Translations under genes and position numbers: made by a program | Shown: positions 23,295-33,831 of the stretch, one piece after another | Layout of the letters: every line of letters begins with the position of its first letter | Position numbering within the stretch: the stretch's first letter is position 1 | Notes under the pieces: model-generated | The model's database searches: none | The model's input: only the letters and a program-made list of their open reading frames with translations | Told to the model about the DNA's origin: nothing | NCBI GenBank assembly: GCA_025526995.1 | Contig: JAHLKG010000001.1 | Location: 682,001 to 746,000 of the forward strand | Direction: 5' to 3' | DNA length: 64,000 nucleotides | DNA from: Powellomyces hirtus | Taxonomy: Eukaryota > Chytridiomycota > Chytridiomycetes > Spizellomycetales > Powellomycetaceae

Positions 23295-24377
23295 ATGTGG
23301 TTGTTCAAGAGATCTCGCGAGTCGGTCTCCTCCTCCTCCCCCGAGGCTGGCGCGGTCGGCGCCACATCCGGCCCCGTACAAGAACCTCCACCAACCACGC
23401 CTGTCATGGCTGCGTCGGCCGAGCCGAGCCAGCCCATTGCCATCAAGCACCCGGCGGTCGCCAAGCTACTGGCCTTCGACGCCGACGGGGACCTGACTGG
23501 CCCTCAGGTCCAACAGCAGCATCGTCTTCGCCGTACCAGCAGCTACGCTGGACCTGGCCTACTTCCACCAACCTCCCCCGCGCTGCCTGGATCCCTCTCT
23601 ACCCTGGCCGACGGTACGCTCGACTCCCTCCTGGGACTGGGAGAAAGCAGCAGCAGCGGGAGCAACTTTGGCCGGCGCCGCGTGTCGTTCGCAAGGTTCC
23701 CGGACACGTGTGTCGAGTACAGGCCGACGCAACCCCCCATGCTGCTGGGCACGCCTCCCCAGTCCCCAAACAGCGAGATCACGCTGGCGACCGTCTCCCC
23801 CGCGCCCTCCCCATCGCAGGCCGATCTGACGGCGTCCCGTCGCACGTCGTCCCTGTCCATGTCCCCGGCCACTGCGGCCCCGTACCCGAGGAAGTCGTCC
23901 CTTGCTTCCTCAGTGTCCACGCTCCGGGAGGAGCCCAAGCCCGAACACCCTCCCCAGCCGCAAACCCCGCCCAAGCCCCTCTGGCGGGAGGATCCGGAGC
24001 TGGACGACAAGTTTGGCATCTACGTCGTCGAAGGGCCGATGACGTACGAGGAGCACATGGCCCGGTGTGCGCGCTGGCCCGCGTACGCCGCCGAAGACGC
24101 TCGTCGTCGCGCCGAGCGCGACCAAGAGAAGGTCGAAGAATTGGCGCGGGAAATCCGCGAACGCCAGAGGCGGAATCTGGCAGAGGCCCGCGCCAAAGAC
24201 ATCAAGCGGGTCCGAAAGGACCGCCGCGAGGACGCCTACCTCGCAACAGTCTCCTCCCTCCCGCAACCAGAGGGACAGGATCCCAGGGAAGGCCTCGAGC
24301 GGCAGCCTTCCCGCGCCAAGCTCTGGATCGCCGCCTTGCTCGGTGCAGGCGGGGTCCCCCCCATGTTCCCCATGTGA
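23295..24377 (+). CDS. Low-complexity protein with RVxF (PP1-docking-like) motif and basic coiled coil
   Basis: A single-exon frame of 360 codons from ATG at 23295 (MWLFKRSRES); the frame stays open to an upstream ATG at 23115, so a 60-residue longer form is possible. The protein is Ser/Pro-rich. GRRRVSFARFP at about residues 133-143 fits the RVxF docking motif for protein phosphatase 1 and also a basophilic kinase site. A second ordered part starts DDKFGIYVVEGPMTYEEHMAR (about residue 240) and leads into a highly charged helix (about 265-320). The last residues are hydrophobic (LWIAALLGAGGVPPMFPM). GC content and C/G-ending codons are clearly higher than in neighbours. I do not recognise the family; a phosphatase-regulator role is inference from one short motif. 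Confidence 0.7.
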   Translation: MWLFKRSRESVSSSSPEAGAVGATSGPVQEPPPTTPVMAASAEPSQPIAIKHPAVAKLLAFDADGDLTGPQVQQQHRLRRTSSYAGPGLLPPTSPALPGSLSTLADGTLDSLLGLGESSSSGSNFGRRRVSFARFPDTCVEYRPTQPPMLLGTPPQSPNSEITLATVSPAPSPSQADLTASRRTSSLSMSPATAAPYPRKSSLASSVSTLREEPKPEHPPQPQTPPKPLWREDPELDDKFGIYVVEGPMTYEEHMARCARWPAYAAEDARRRAERDQEKVEELAREIRERQRRNLAEARAKDIKRVRKDRREDAYLATVSSLPQPEGQDPREGLERQPSRAKLWIAALLGAGGVPPMFPM

Positions 24378-24821
24378 GTCTCTCACATGCAAGCAGGCCA
24401 TGATACCCTCATGTCCATGGCCCTTTTGGGACATGGACATGAAAAACATGGCACCAATTTACCGTGGTCCGAAACACATCCAGACTTTTGCTATGTTTTC
24501 GTGTCAACTTTGTGGGCGTGTCCATCAGCGTTTTCTCATGTCGATGTCAGTGACTCTTATAAAATATTCTTTAATATATGGAACGCTCAGTCTCTTCAGT
24601 TCATTTCTCGTAGATCACTTTGCTTTATTGTTACTATTTTTCAACATTACAGACAGATCGGATGTATCTACACTCTGCGGGAAGGAGATCACTCAATGCA
24701 TTTTCTTTGCTTGGGTCCCCTTCCCAAATGTACATCTTTATACAGGCTTTTACACAGGGAGGACAAGGTAGGACGACGAAAGGACGAGTGTTACCGTAAT
24801 CTCATCTTGCCGACTTTTTTT
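24378..24821. other. Convergent 3' region
   Basis: About 440 bp between two stop codons. AT-rich, nothing recognised. Confidence 0.5.
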
Positions 24822-25757
24822 TTATTGCCAGTTGGGTGGCAGACAGAGGATGTACTTTCCGAACGGTCTGCAAGAGGTGCTCGGCGCGCACGGCATGACT
24901 GGCGTCGGTTTCCCATCGACGCAGAGGATGAATCCCGTTCCCGAGCAGAACATGGCTGGCGCATTGACACCACCCGCACACGTCGTGGCGGGTGGAGACG
25001 CAGGAGCAGGTTGCGGCACGGGAGGAAGGGCCGGGATCACAGGCACAGTGGTCGGAGCCGGTTTGGGCAGGCCGACCTGGGTCGGCACCGGTGCGGGTTT
25101 CGGGTGGGGAACGGTTGGGACTTGGACAGCTGGGGCGCCTTGTTTCGTTCCGATGGTGATCATTGGACGAGCGAGGAACAGCGAGCGGCCGTCGTCGATT
25201 CCCGGGAGCATTTCTGGAACGGTTGGGACGCCGGGGAGATTGACGACGAGAAGCTGTGGGCCCGTGAAGCCTGCTCCGCCGCCCTGGATGGTGATGTCGG
25301 CGCAACTCATGTAGTATTCGCGGTTTCCGATTGCGTTGATCCACGCCCAGGCGAGAATCACGGGTCCGGACGGGAAGGATGCCGGGATGGGGACGTTGTA
25401 GGTCAAAGCATTGTTGAGCAAGCAGTTCCGAATCACGTCTTTGACAACGACCCACGCGACTCCGTCCACCGACAAGGCAAACTGGCAATGCCCACCGTCG
25501 TGGATGGCGGATCCGCCGAGCGACACGGGGAGCTGCGTGCCGGCTTTGACAGTGGCCATGGAGGAGCCGCGGGGCTTGCCGCCGCATGGGAAGGGCCGGT
25601 CGCGCCCGTTGAGCGGGTTCTTGAGATTGTAGTCGACAGTGCCGACCGGAGGTGCGACGTTGCCCCGTGGTGGCGGGCTGGTCATTTGCATGTGGGCTAG
25701 TGCTGAGGTAGTGAGGCCAAGCAGAAGGAGGATGAAGGAGACAGATCGGGCGTGCAT
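24822..25757 (-). CDS. Secreted LPMO-like protein with C-terminal CBM19-like chitin-binding module
   Basis: A single-exon gene of 311 residues. The start at 25757 is chosen because it gives a signal peptide (MHARSVSFILLLLGLTTSALA) followed directly by His (HMQMTSPPPRG), the His-1 arrangement of lytic polysaccharide monooxygenases; the frame stays open further upstream but that would bury the signal. Conserved-looking features are PFPCGGKP, GGHCQFALSVDG, ILAWAWINAIGNREYYMSCADI and paired cysteines. A Pro/Val/Ala-rich linker follows (about 215-260). The last about 45 residues have six cysteines in the CxxGxxxC...GTGFxxCVDGK...C pattern seen in CBM19 modules (CSGTGFILCVDGK). A TATAAAA-like sequence lies about 115 bp upstream. 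I assign LPMO-like fold with moderate certainty; the exact AA family is open. Confidence 0.75.
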   Translation of the reverse strand: MHARSVSFILLLLGLTTSALAHMQMTSPPPRGNVAPPVGTVDYNLKNPLNGRDRPFPCGGKPRGSSMATVKAGTQLPVSLGGSAIHDGGHCQFALSVDGVAWVVVKDVIRNCLLNNALTYNVPIPASFPSGPVILAWAWINAIGNREYYMSCADITIQGGGAGFTGPQLLVVNLPGVPTVPEMLPGIDDGRSLFLARPMITIGTKQGAPAVQVPTVPHPKPAPVPTQVGLPKPAPTTVPVIPALPPVPQPAPASPPATTCAGGVNAPAMFCSGTGFILCVDGKPTPVMPCAPSTSCRPFGKYILCLPPNWQ

Positions 25758-26979
25758 CGTGGTGTCGACCGAGCTATGAGGTTCGGTCAAAGGATTGTGC
25801 AGAAAAGCGAGGAAGGTGAGGCGGAATGGGAATGAGCGTGTTGGCGAGAAGGGCCACCCCGGTTTTGCCCTTTTATAAAAAGCTTTCCTCCCGAAAAACG
25901 GTGTCTCGCGCACACATCTCGCCTGACCATCTTTTGCTGTGTCAGACTCCCTCACAGCCGTCGTATCCCATCAGCAGTAGCCACCTTACAAGACATGGGT
26001 TGACTGACGTAGACAGAGGGCGAGTTTTCCAAGAACCACAAGAATATCAGCGGCAAGCGATTCAAAGTGAACCTTAATCTGGTTATGTCATGCTCAAAGA
26101 AGGCGGTTTGGACAGAATGGAAGTTTGAACGCGCAAGCGGAGCTTACCCAATCTGCTGACAACGCAGACAAACGCGCGTTTTTGCAATAGGGAAATTGCT
26201 GCCAAGGGGCTCGTGACAACTGGGAAGAAACATTGTATAGGGCCGAGAACAAAGCTGCTTATGTATGTTACCGATCATAGATAAAATGCTGACTATGAAC
26301 GGATCAGCCAACTGAGAGTACATGGAGCCCAACTCAAAGTCCGGATCGATACAGTTTTTAGTCTGGGGACGAGTATCGCGAACGAAACTGTTGGTGTGCC
26401 ATGTTGAAATGCAAGCGTGTCAGAGAAAGGAAAATCATGCATGAATGGCGTAGAGGTGTGATTTCATTAGATTGAATGCCCGGTGGCTTGCAAAGGCTAG
26501 ACGGCATGAATGAAGACATTCGTCTCCAATTTAGAAGGGACCTTTCGTGGGACGTTGAATAGAACGGATATATTGGCGATTGAGAATTAATCATGTGAAC
26601 AGGCGAAGCCCAGAAGCGGGTGTGCCAGACCCTCATAACTCCCAAACAACCCTGCGCCAAGCAATACTGATTAGATGCCGAAAGAAGTTGCAGCGGTGTC
26701 TCCAAATTTCCTTGACTATGTAATGAGACTGTTGACCGTTGGACATGGACGCATGCTCTGCGCAATCACCACGCGGCAAAAGCTGTTGCTCCCAGAAGAG
26801 TCACTCACGGATAGTCCCCGTTGGAAATATCCCATCTCGAAATTGTTTTCTGGCTGTCGCGACGTCAAAGCCACGCACTTCACGTGATGATGAGATGAAC
26901 ATCGCGTTCATGACGAGCGTCTTCCAATTCACTTGGGGCTTGTCATTAGAGGTCTCAACTTTTCAACAACAATCGCAAC
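25758..26979. other. Divergent intergenic region between LPMO-like and DUF89 genes
   Basis: About 1.2 kb. It has a TTTTATAAAA element at 25871-25880 that can serve the minus-strand LPMO-like gene. Open frames inside are short and unconvincing. Confidence 0.5.
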
Positions 26980-28674
26980 ATGCCCAGCCGATCCGACCTC
27001 GCTCCCCATCCCGCAGGCGTCACACCTCTGTGCGGAAACCAAAAGGGCACGTTCGCATACACGACCGTCAAAGACCGCCTTCCCGTCATCCTGACCAAGT
27101 GCATCGATTCCATCTCCCGCGAGCTGCATGCCGCTACGACCACCACCGCCTCTGACGCTTCTTCTCTCCCCCCACTCGCACAAACGGAACGCGCCACGGA
27201 GGGCAAACAGATTATCGCGGAACTCAGCAAACTCGTGTATGAGCTGCAGCGCGATCGCCCGTTGCAGCGGATCAATGACACCGAGGAGGATGCTGCGTCG
27301 TGGAACAGCGTGTTGGAGAGTCTCGGGGGGAAAGAAGGGGCCCCGGCGACGTGGTTTGGGACGCCCTGGCTGTTTAGTGAATGCCACATGTATCGAAAGA
27401 TCCGCGAGATTTTTGTTGTTACGAACTATTGGAAGGACCATGACGTGTTTGCGCGCCAGCAGAAGGAACCGTCGTTTTGGGGATCGGTCAAGTCGATGGA
27501 GGAACTGGCAAAGCACGTGAAGGATGTGGAGGCGTCGACACTGGACGAGGAACTGAAAACAAATGTTTTGCGCGAGTTTGTTCAGGTAAGCTGCGGACGC
27601 TCTCCTCCCCCTTACTGAGCACATTCTGACAATGGCCATATTAGTTTTCGTTATGGGGCAACCAGGTACCTATCCCGTTGACAAGTCTTCACGTTACACG
27701 CTGCGGCATATGTTGACAAGGCGCCCCTCTGTAGACGGACCTGTCCCTGCTGCAAAATGTGTCGCACGCAGACATGCACAAACTGCAAACCAGCACTTCA
27801 GCCAGTCTCGAGCAGCTGGAAGAAAAGATTATCGTCAACGACAGCAAACTGCTCGTGGACGCCATTTCCAAAATCAAGAACGGACGCATCGACTTTATCT
27901 TGGACAATGCCGGTGAGAAAGAGAGCCTGAGCGCGTTTGTTTTTTTCAGCCTTTAGAGATCAAAAAAGTTTGAACAAGTGGGTGGGGTCTCGCCGGGGTG
28001 TGGTTTTTTTTTTTTGTAGGGTTTGAACTGTACGCAGATCTGTGCTTGGCCGACTGGCTCGTCCACTCTGGCGTCGCAAAGCAGGTGGTCATCCACGCCA
28101 AGCGCATCCCCTGGTTCGTCAGTGACACGACGGAACGGGACTTTTACTGGACGCTGGACGCCATTCAACAGCACGCCACCCACATCGGAGACGACACCCT
28201 GCATTCCCGCATCCAGACATGGCAGGCCTATCTCGAAAAGGGCACGTGGAAGCTCACAGTCGATCCCTTCTGGACACTGCCCTACTCGTTCTGGCAGCTC
28301 CCGACAGAGGGCGGTAGACTGTGGGACGACATGTGCACATCGCAATTGCTGATTTTCAAAGGCGACCTGAACTACCGTAAATGTGTCTATGACGGGAATT
28401 GGGCAACGACAACACCATTCAGTGAAGCACTGGGTGGACTCAACGACCCGCAAACCCCACCACTTGTGTGTCTGCGGACCTGTAAGAGTGATCCCGTGGT
28501 GGGGCTTAGACCGGGACAAGCAGAGGAGCTCGATAAGGCGGATCCGGACTGGAGAGTGAATGGAAAATGGGGTGCGTTCTCTTTGCATATGCATTTGCCT
28601 TCTGGCACGTTTAATTTCACTGATAACATCTGGTTACAGGCATGATTCAATACCAGGCCAGAGCAGCCCAATGA
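26980..28674 (+). CDS. DUF89/ARMT1-type metal-dependent damage-control phosphatase
   Basis: The DUF89 family hydrolyses harmful sugar phosphates and related metabolites using a divalent metal. Five exons splice exactly: 26980-27585, 27645-27665 (21-nt microexon), 27735-27912, 28020-28571 and 28640-28674, 463 residues. The N-terminal helical part includes TWFGTPWLFSECHMYRKI. The microexon supplies FSLWGNQ of the conserved FSLWGN-x-x-DLSLL block. Metal/substrate motifs follow: FILDNAGFELYADL (the Asp-Asn pair) and LIFKGDLNYRK (conserved Lys-Gly-Asp-Leu-Asn). The C-terminus GKWGMIQYQ needs the last intron removed and fits the family's usual GK(Y/F)GVIQ ending. The length matches yeast and human members. 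Confidence 0.93.
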
Positions 28675-28931
28675 AACTACTATTGCTGGCGGGAGAACCG
28701 CGCTGGATTCCCTGCCTGCGCGCCCTTCGACCCTTTTCCGCAACGACTCACCGGTTCAGGCTCATAATGGTTGTCAATAGCATAGGGCTAGAATAGAACC
28801 GCAGTAAGGACCTCAGTTTACAATTGCATACTCTGTTGATTAACAAACGAAAGTCGTTTTATTCAAATGATTGTGATTTGTGGTATGAATGAAATGTGAC
28901 ATGTCTATGTGTCCAGCACACCCGAGTGTAT

Positions 28932-30165
28932 CTATTCGTGGGTGAACTTGGGGGCACGCTTCTCCGCAAAGGCAGCCATACCCTCCTTTTGGTCTTTCTG
29001 TGGTTGATAAAACTGATGAGCAAGGAGACAGGAAGATGGGGGGAAGGACGACGGGACGCTTACCGTCGCGAACAACGCGTGGAACAGCCTGCGCTCGAAC
29101 AGAAGACCCTGAGCCAGCGGCATCTCGAAAGCTTTGGAAACACACCAATGTTAATAACGCTTGATTTTTGGACTGGGGAAAGAGAGGGACAACTGCTTAC
29201 AAGCATCAACGAGCTCCTTGGCCATCATGACACTGGGAAGGGAGTAGCCAGCAATGGTCTCGGCGTTCTTGATGGCGGATTCCAGAAGCTGGTCAGCGGG
29301 GTAGACCTTGGCAACGAGACCGGCGGACTCGGCCTCGGCGGCAGTCATCATGTCACCGGTGAGGACCATGTGCATGGCCTTGGCCTTGCCAACTGCCTGA
29401 GTGAAACGCTGGGTGCCACCGGCTCCGGGGATGATGCCGAGCTTGATTTCGGGCTGACCAAACTTGGCGCGGTCACCAGCGTAGATAAGGTCACACATCA
29501 TGGCGAGCTCGCAACCTCCTCCAAGCTGCGACACGGGGCACAATGTTGAGTCTCTTTGGCGCGTCTGTTGATTAGATTGGAGGGGATGAAACTTACAGCG
29601 AATCCGTTGACGGCGGCAATGATGGGCTTGCGGATCTTGGTGACACCAGTCCAGTCCTCAATAAAGTTGTTTTTGAAGTTGTCAACAAAGTTGAGGGTGC
29701 TCATTTCCTTGATGTCGGCACCAGCTGTTCAATTTACGCGTGTTAGAAGCGCAATTGGATGCGAACAGCCGGCTCAGACAGCTCGCCACCCACCAGCGAA
29801 AGCCTTCTCGCTTCCAGTCAGGACCATGGCGCCAATGTTGGCATCCTGGTCGAATGCCTTCAGGGCCGTGTTCAGCTCGGTCATCAGCGGGGTGCACAGA
29901 GCATTGAGGGCCTTGGGACGGTTCAGCGTCACAATGGCCACACGGCCCCTGGTCTCAGTCTTGATGTACTGGTACTGGCCTGCATGGGCAGATGATTTGC
30001 AAAAGTATTGTCAGTGGGTCGGGGGAGGGTCAAGGAAGATGTCGGGACAGACGGGATGGCTGACTTACTGAATGCCGATGGAGACGCAGAGAATGCGCGG
30101 GTCTGGAGGGTCCTTGCGGAACGGAGAGGTCGGGCGACCAATGGACGAACGGCGGCGGCAAACAT
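28932..30165 (-). CDS. Mitochondrial short-chain enoyl-CoA hydratase
   Basis: The enzyme hydrates trans-2-enoyl-CoA to 3-hydroxyacyl-CoA in mitochondrial beta-oxidation. Several exons read from ATG at 30165 to the stop at 28934-28932. The first exon is an Arg/Ala-rich presequence ([20 protein letters not shown]). After splicing (A|GC) comes [20 protein letters not shown], then [12 protein letters not shown] (CoA/oxyanion-hole segment). IIAAVNGFA is joined to [13 protein letters not shown], which carries the first catalytic Glu. [16 protein letters not shown] carries the second catalytic Glu and second oxyanion-hole glycine. The end [18 protein letters not shown] is the family's typical C-terminus. 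All key residues are present. Confidence 0.96.
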
Positions 30166-31789
30166 GATTTGCTGATACTGTTGTGATGGGGGATGGGGGA
30201 TGAGATGTGGGCGTGAGAGAAAAGTGGGTTTTCAAAAACAAACAACACCAGAAGGCCGGGGGAGGGGAGTCATGCGCTCCCGGTGTTGATCTTGCCTCTT
30301 ACGGTTAAATCAACAGTGAGTCATGCGAGACCACGTGATGGATAGATACAGCATGGGCAACTCGCACTGTCAACATGGATTTGACTCACTCATCACTGGA
30401 CATGGTTAGATACGTGAGAGAGTCATCTGCTTGGACCAGGGAATGAATGATTTCCAGTGGTTAGATGTAGTACGTGACCAGGTGAAGAGAATTAATAGCT
30501 CAAAGACATTATTTTCATTCATTCACTTACTCATCGCTGGACAATCAATTAATGACTTGACTGTTGGAGCAAGTCATTCAATCAATCAGCAGGAGGTCAT
30601 TCGGAGAGAGTCATTCATTGAGCAGCCAGAATTAGCATGTCTTTGGTAATACATCCCATATTAAGCGTCACCCGTGTAATGTCGCCAACTGCATGGGTTA
30701 CACACACTAAGCCCCCCAAACTCCGCTCTCTCGCTCTCTTTTTAAATGAACCGCGTGCCCTTTTTCACACCCCCTGATTTTCTCACTCGCCAAAGACACG
30801 ATTCTCTCTCACCCCTTGGATTGGCGTCTATGACACTTCCCCACACCCACATGATGGATATGGAGCGATATGACCCAAACCGCCCAATGCGCCGTCATAA
30901 GAGCCCAAGAAAGGGACTGGGACGGGCGGCGGGTCGCAATCAGGTTCCATGATTAAAACGCGCCCATTTAATCAAATCTGGAAAAATCGGCCGCGAAATC
31001 AGACGGGCAGGAGTTGGAAGCGGTATGTTGTTCTTACTATTGTTTACCTGGGCGGGGGGCTAGACCCAACTCTTTGGGTGCCGGATGGCTCACTCGCCTT
31101 CTCTCACCCTCCCCCGCGCTTTCGTCGGCCGCAAACATCAACCCAAGGGAACACTAGATTGTCGCCTCGCCTATTGTTCGCTTTGCCGCTCGCTGTCCGC
31201 TATAGAAGCCGCACCGCTCCCACTAAATGACGCTCTTAATGACACCCTCCCCCCCGACACACGTCTTACGTACTCACCAACAGTAGGCCCTCGCCGTGCC
31301 CACCCCATTGGATTTTAGAGTCCCCGTCGTTTGCTTGTTTATCTACCTAGCTCCTTCTCGCCTCTTCCCGCAAATGCTCTATTTATCGGCCCTCGCACTA
31401 TAAGAAGAACGAAGAAGACCTTATATTCCTTCCCTCTTTCGTCTCTCTCTCTCATCCATCACACATTCCTATTCTCCGCTGAGGCTGACTGTGCCCTATT
31501 TTTTGTACATCCCAATCCGACCGCTGCGCATGCGTTCGACAGTTTAGTGCACGGCACACTTGATCCACACCACCCTCACATAGTAAAGGCTCGCGACCCC
31601 ACTCATCCAGAAACGGCAACACATTGCACAAAGAGAAATCACATTCCCACGCCACATTCCGCCCAGCCCGTCTGCCGTCGGTGACCACCCTCCATTGTAC
31701 CCTTACCCGCAAAGGTCCCCGGCTACCTGCAAAATCGCCATACAAACCCAGCCCACCTGTGATTTATTTAAACTTGTACATCATCAAAC
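30166..31789. other. Divergent intergenic region rich in AGTCAT/ATTCATTCA motifs
   Basis: About 1.6 kb between the hydratase and the TEAD-like gene. From about 30310 to 30640 it is dense in short words such as TGAGTCA, TGACTCA, AGTCATTC and ATTCATTCA. The segment CTCATCACTGGACA at about 30388 recurs as CTCATCGCTGGACA at about 30530. The right half is C-rich with short frames of no recognisable content; I looked for a TEA DNA-binding domain here and did not find one. Confidence 0.55.
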
Positions 31790-33831
31790 ATGCTTGCTGG
31801 AACCGAGTTTGAGAGGATGTTGGCTGTCAACATTGGCTCATCGGAGCAGGTCCGTGTGCGTGGCTAATGTCTGCGGGTCCGACCAGTGATAGAAAGTACA
31901 GTAGCTGACATGTCTTTTTTTTTGCTCGCTGCATTTTTAGGCTTGGGACCCGTTTCCGTCCCCGTCCAAACCCAAACCGACGACTACATGCAAGCGAAAC
32001 CGAACCGGCGATGATACAACAACAGGTATGCGGGGGGTTCTCATACAAATGCCACAGATTTTAAATCTCGACGGGATATACAGTCATTTGGGGTTGTCGT
32101 TTTGTGCTAAACGGGCATTTGAATGTGTTGTTTTTTTAGTCACTGTGGAGCGACAACCGGCCGATACCCGCAAAAGGAAAAACCAGTCGACGCCGGCAGC
32201 ACCGAGTCTGGGCCGATTGAAAATGGTACAAAAAGATTCCCCCCTCCCCCCACCAAACACATCCCCACCCACTTGCTTTTGTTTTGCCAAACGCCCCAAC
32301 CTCACCACCACCCCTCCTCTTCCTCTTCTTTGCCACGTACAACCCCACAGCAAGCCCTCCTGCAACGCGAACAAGAAATCCTCAAAGCCAAAGACGAATC
32401 CCCGTACCCTACTCCCGTCGAAGAAACGTCCCACAGCCTTCTTCTCAAGAGTTTCCAAAAGCAACAGCTGTGTGTCCCTCCCACACCCGCCGGCTGCTCA
32501 CTCTCATCTCCATCCTCCTCCTCCTCATCCTCGCTGCTCCTCGCTGCCCACCCGGCGCTCCCGCCGCTCCCGCCCCTGACCCGCCCGTTTGCGGGCTCGG
32601 CGGCGTTTGAGTTGCTCCATGCGCGCAGCGATGGACAGTTGCACCAGCACGACCCGATGATCCTCAACTATTTTTACATGTACCTCGATCTTATGGAGGG
32701 CAGGGACGGGTGTGAGGTACAGTACAGACCCAGCATTGACCTGCAACAGCGGGGGACGCGCGCGCGGTTTCCCCCTCACTCACGCGTTTTTGCAATGTCT
32801 GACCCGTTTTATTTCGATTTTTTTTTTTTGTTTTTCTGTAGTTGGACCGCCACCCGCTGGCGCTTCTGACCAAACTCGATTCCACCACGTGTGGCGCGAT
32901 TGATGTCGCGGCCGTATGCCACGACCGCTTTCCCAAACTGGCCGAAATGTGCGATCGGGGCATCAGCAGTCGCGAATTCATGCTGGTCAAGGTAGACTTT
33001 CTTTTTTTTTTTTTTTCTTTCTCGCGCCCCCGCTTGCGCACAACATTTACAATTCACTTACCACGGGATCACCCCCCCCCGTCATTTCCTCTTTTTTTAT
33101 TTCCAACGTCCCCTACAGCTCAACCTCGACCTCAACCTCCTCCAACCGGGCGACTTCCACAACATCAGCGTGCTCGAAACCACGCGTCCGCGGACGGTCG
33201 AATGCACCACCACCGTGTACCATTTCGGGCAACGGATCCTCGAAACGAAGGAAATCCAGTACCCGGCGGCCCCCACAGCGGAACGTACCGAGCAGCACGA
33301 CGACCACCACGACGACCACGCTCTCGACGCGGCGCAACCGCACACGTACGCGACGCGCAGCCGGCGGCGGGGCAGCTGCGGGGTCAACTTGACGCAGCTG
33401 GACGCGGCGACGCGCAAACAGCGGGAAGCGCAGCGCGCGGACCTGCGCAAACGCAGCTTGTACCATTTTGATTTCGTCCAGCGCTTTTTCTCCACGTTTC
33501 TCGCCGGCTTGCACTGCTTTGACATGGAGGTCGAGAAGAGAATCGCGGTCGATAATTTGAGTGTGATACAGGTAAGTGGCGGAATCAAACCCCCCGCCGC
33601 GCCAATACCCACTTTTGGGAAACACACCATTTAACCCCCCCTTTTCTTGGCGTCTCTCTTTCTTCTCAGGTGTTTGAAGACATTTCCGCCCCCTTCGACA
33701 CCCCGCACGCCATGAACCCGCCCCTCCTCTGCATCTGCTACCAGTTCGAATGCGGCAAGGGCGACGCCAAAGGATTCTTCATCAACCCCGCCGCAGCAGC
33801 AGCAGCCCCACTCCCGCCCGCTGCAAACTAG
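31790..33831 (+). CDS. TEAD-like YAP-binding-domain protein, no visible TEA DNA-binding domain
   Basis: Seven exons splice exactly in phase: 31790-31849, 31941-32025, 32140-32225, 32351-32716, 32842-32991, 33119-33571 and 33670-33831, 453 residues. The C-terminal half follows the order of the TEAD/Scalloped YAP-binding domain: HPLALLTKLDSTTCGAIDVA, then REFMLVKLNLDLN, then a TTTVYHFGQRILETKEIQY strand pair, then RFFSTFLAGLHCFDM, then NLSVIQVFEDISAP, and finally PPLLCICYQFECG. These correspond to the FFLVKFWADLN, FGKQVVEKVETEY, FIHKLKHLP, VLENFTILLVV and LLCMACVFEV blocks of animal TEADs as I know them. The N-terminal 200 residues are basic and Pro/Ser-rich and hold no TEA domain. The start ATG at 31790 is the first that works with the splice chain; an unseen upstream exon is possible. 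The loop around residues 330-370 is His/Asp- and Arg-rich. Confidence 0.72.

Noticed and set aside
23297..24403. 368-codon second-frame ORF overlapping the RVxF gene
   Set aside because: Very high GC makes all frames open; composition is Arg/Pro/Gly-rich without motifs.
24387..25700. 437-codon plus-strand ORF opposite the LPMO-like gene
   Set aside because: It is antisense to a gene with signal peptide and conserved Cys pattern; composition is typical of a shadow frame.
30746..31684. Several Pro/His-rich open frames between the hydratase and TEAD-like genes
   Set aside because: C-rich promoter/leader sequence; no splice chain into a known domain, and none contains a TEA domain.
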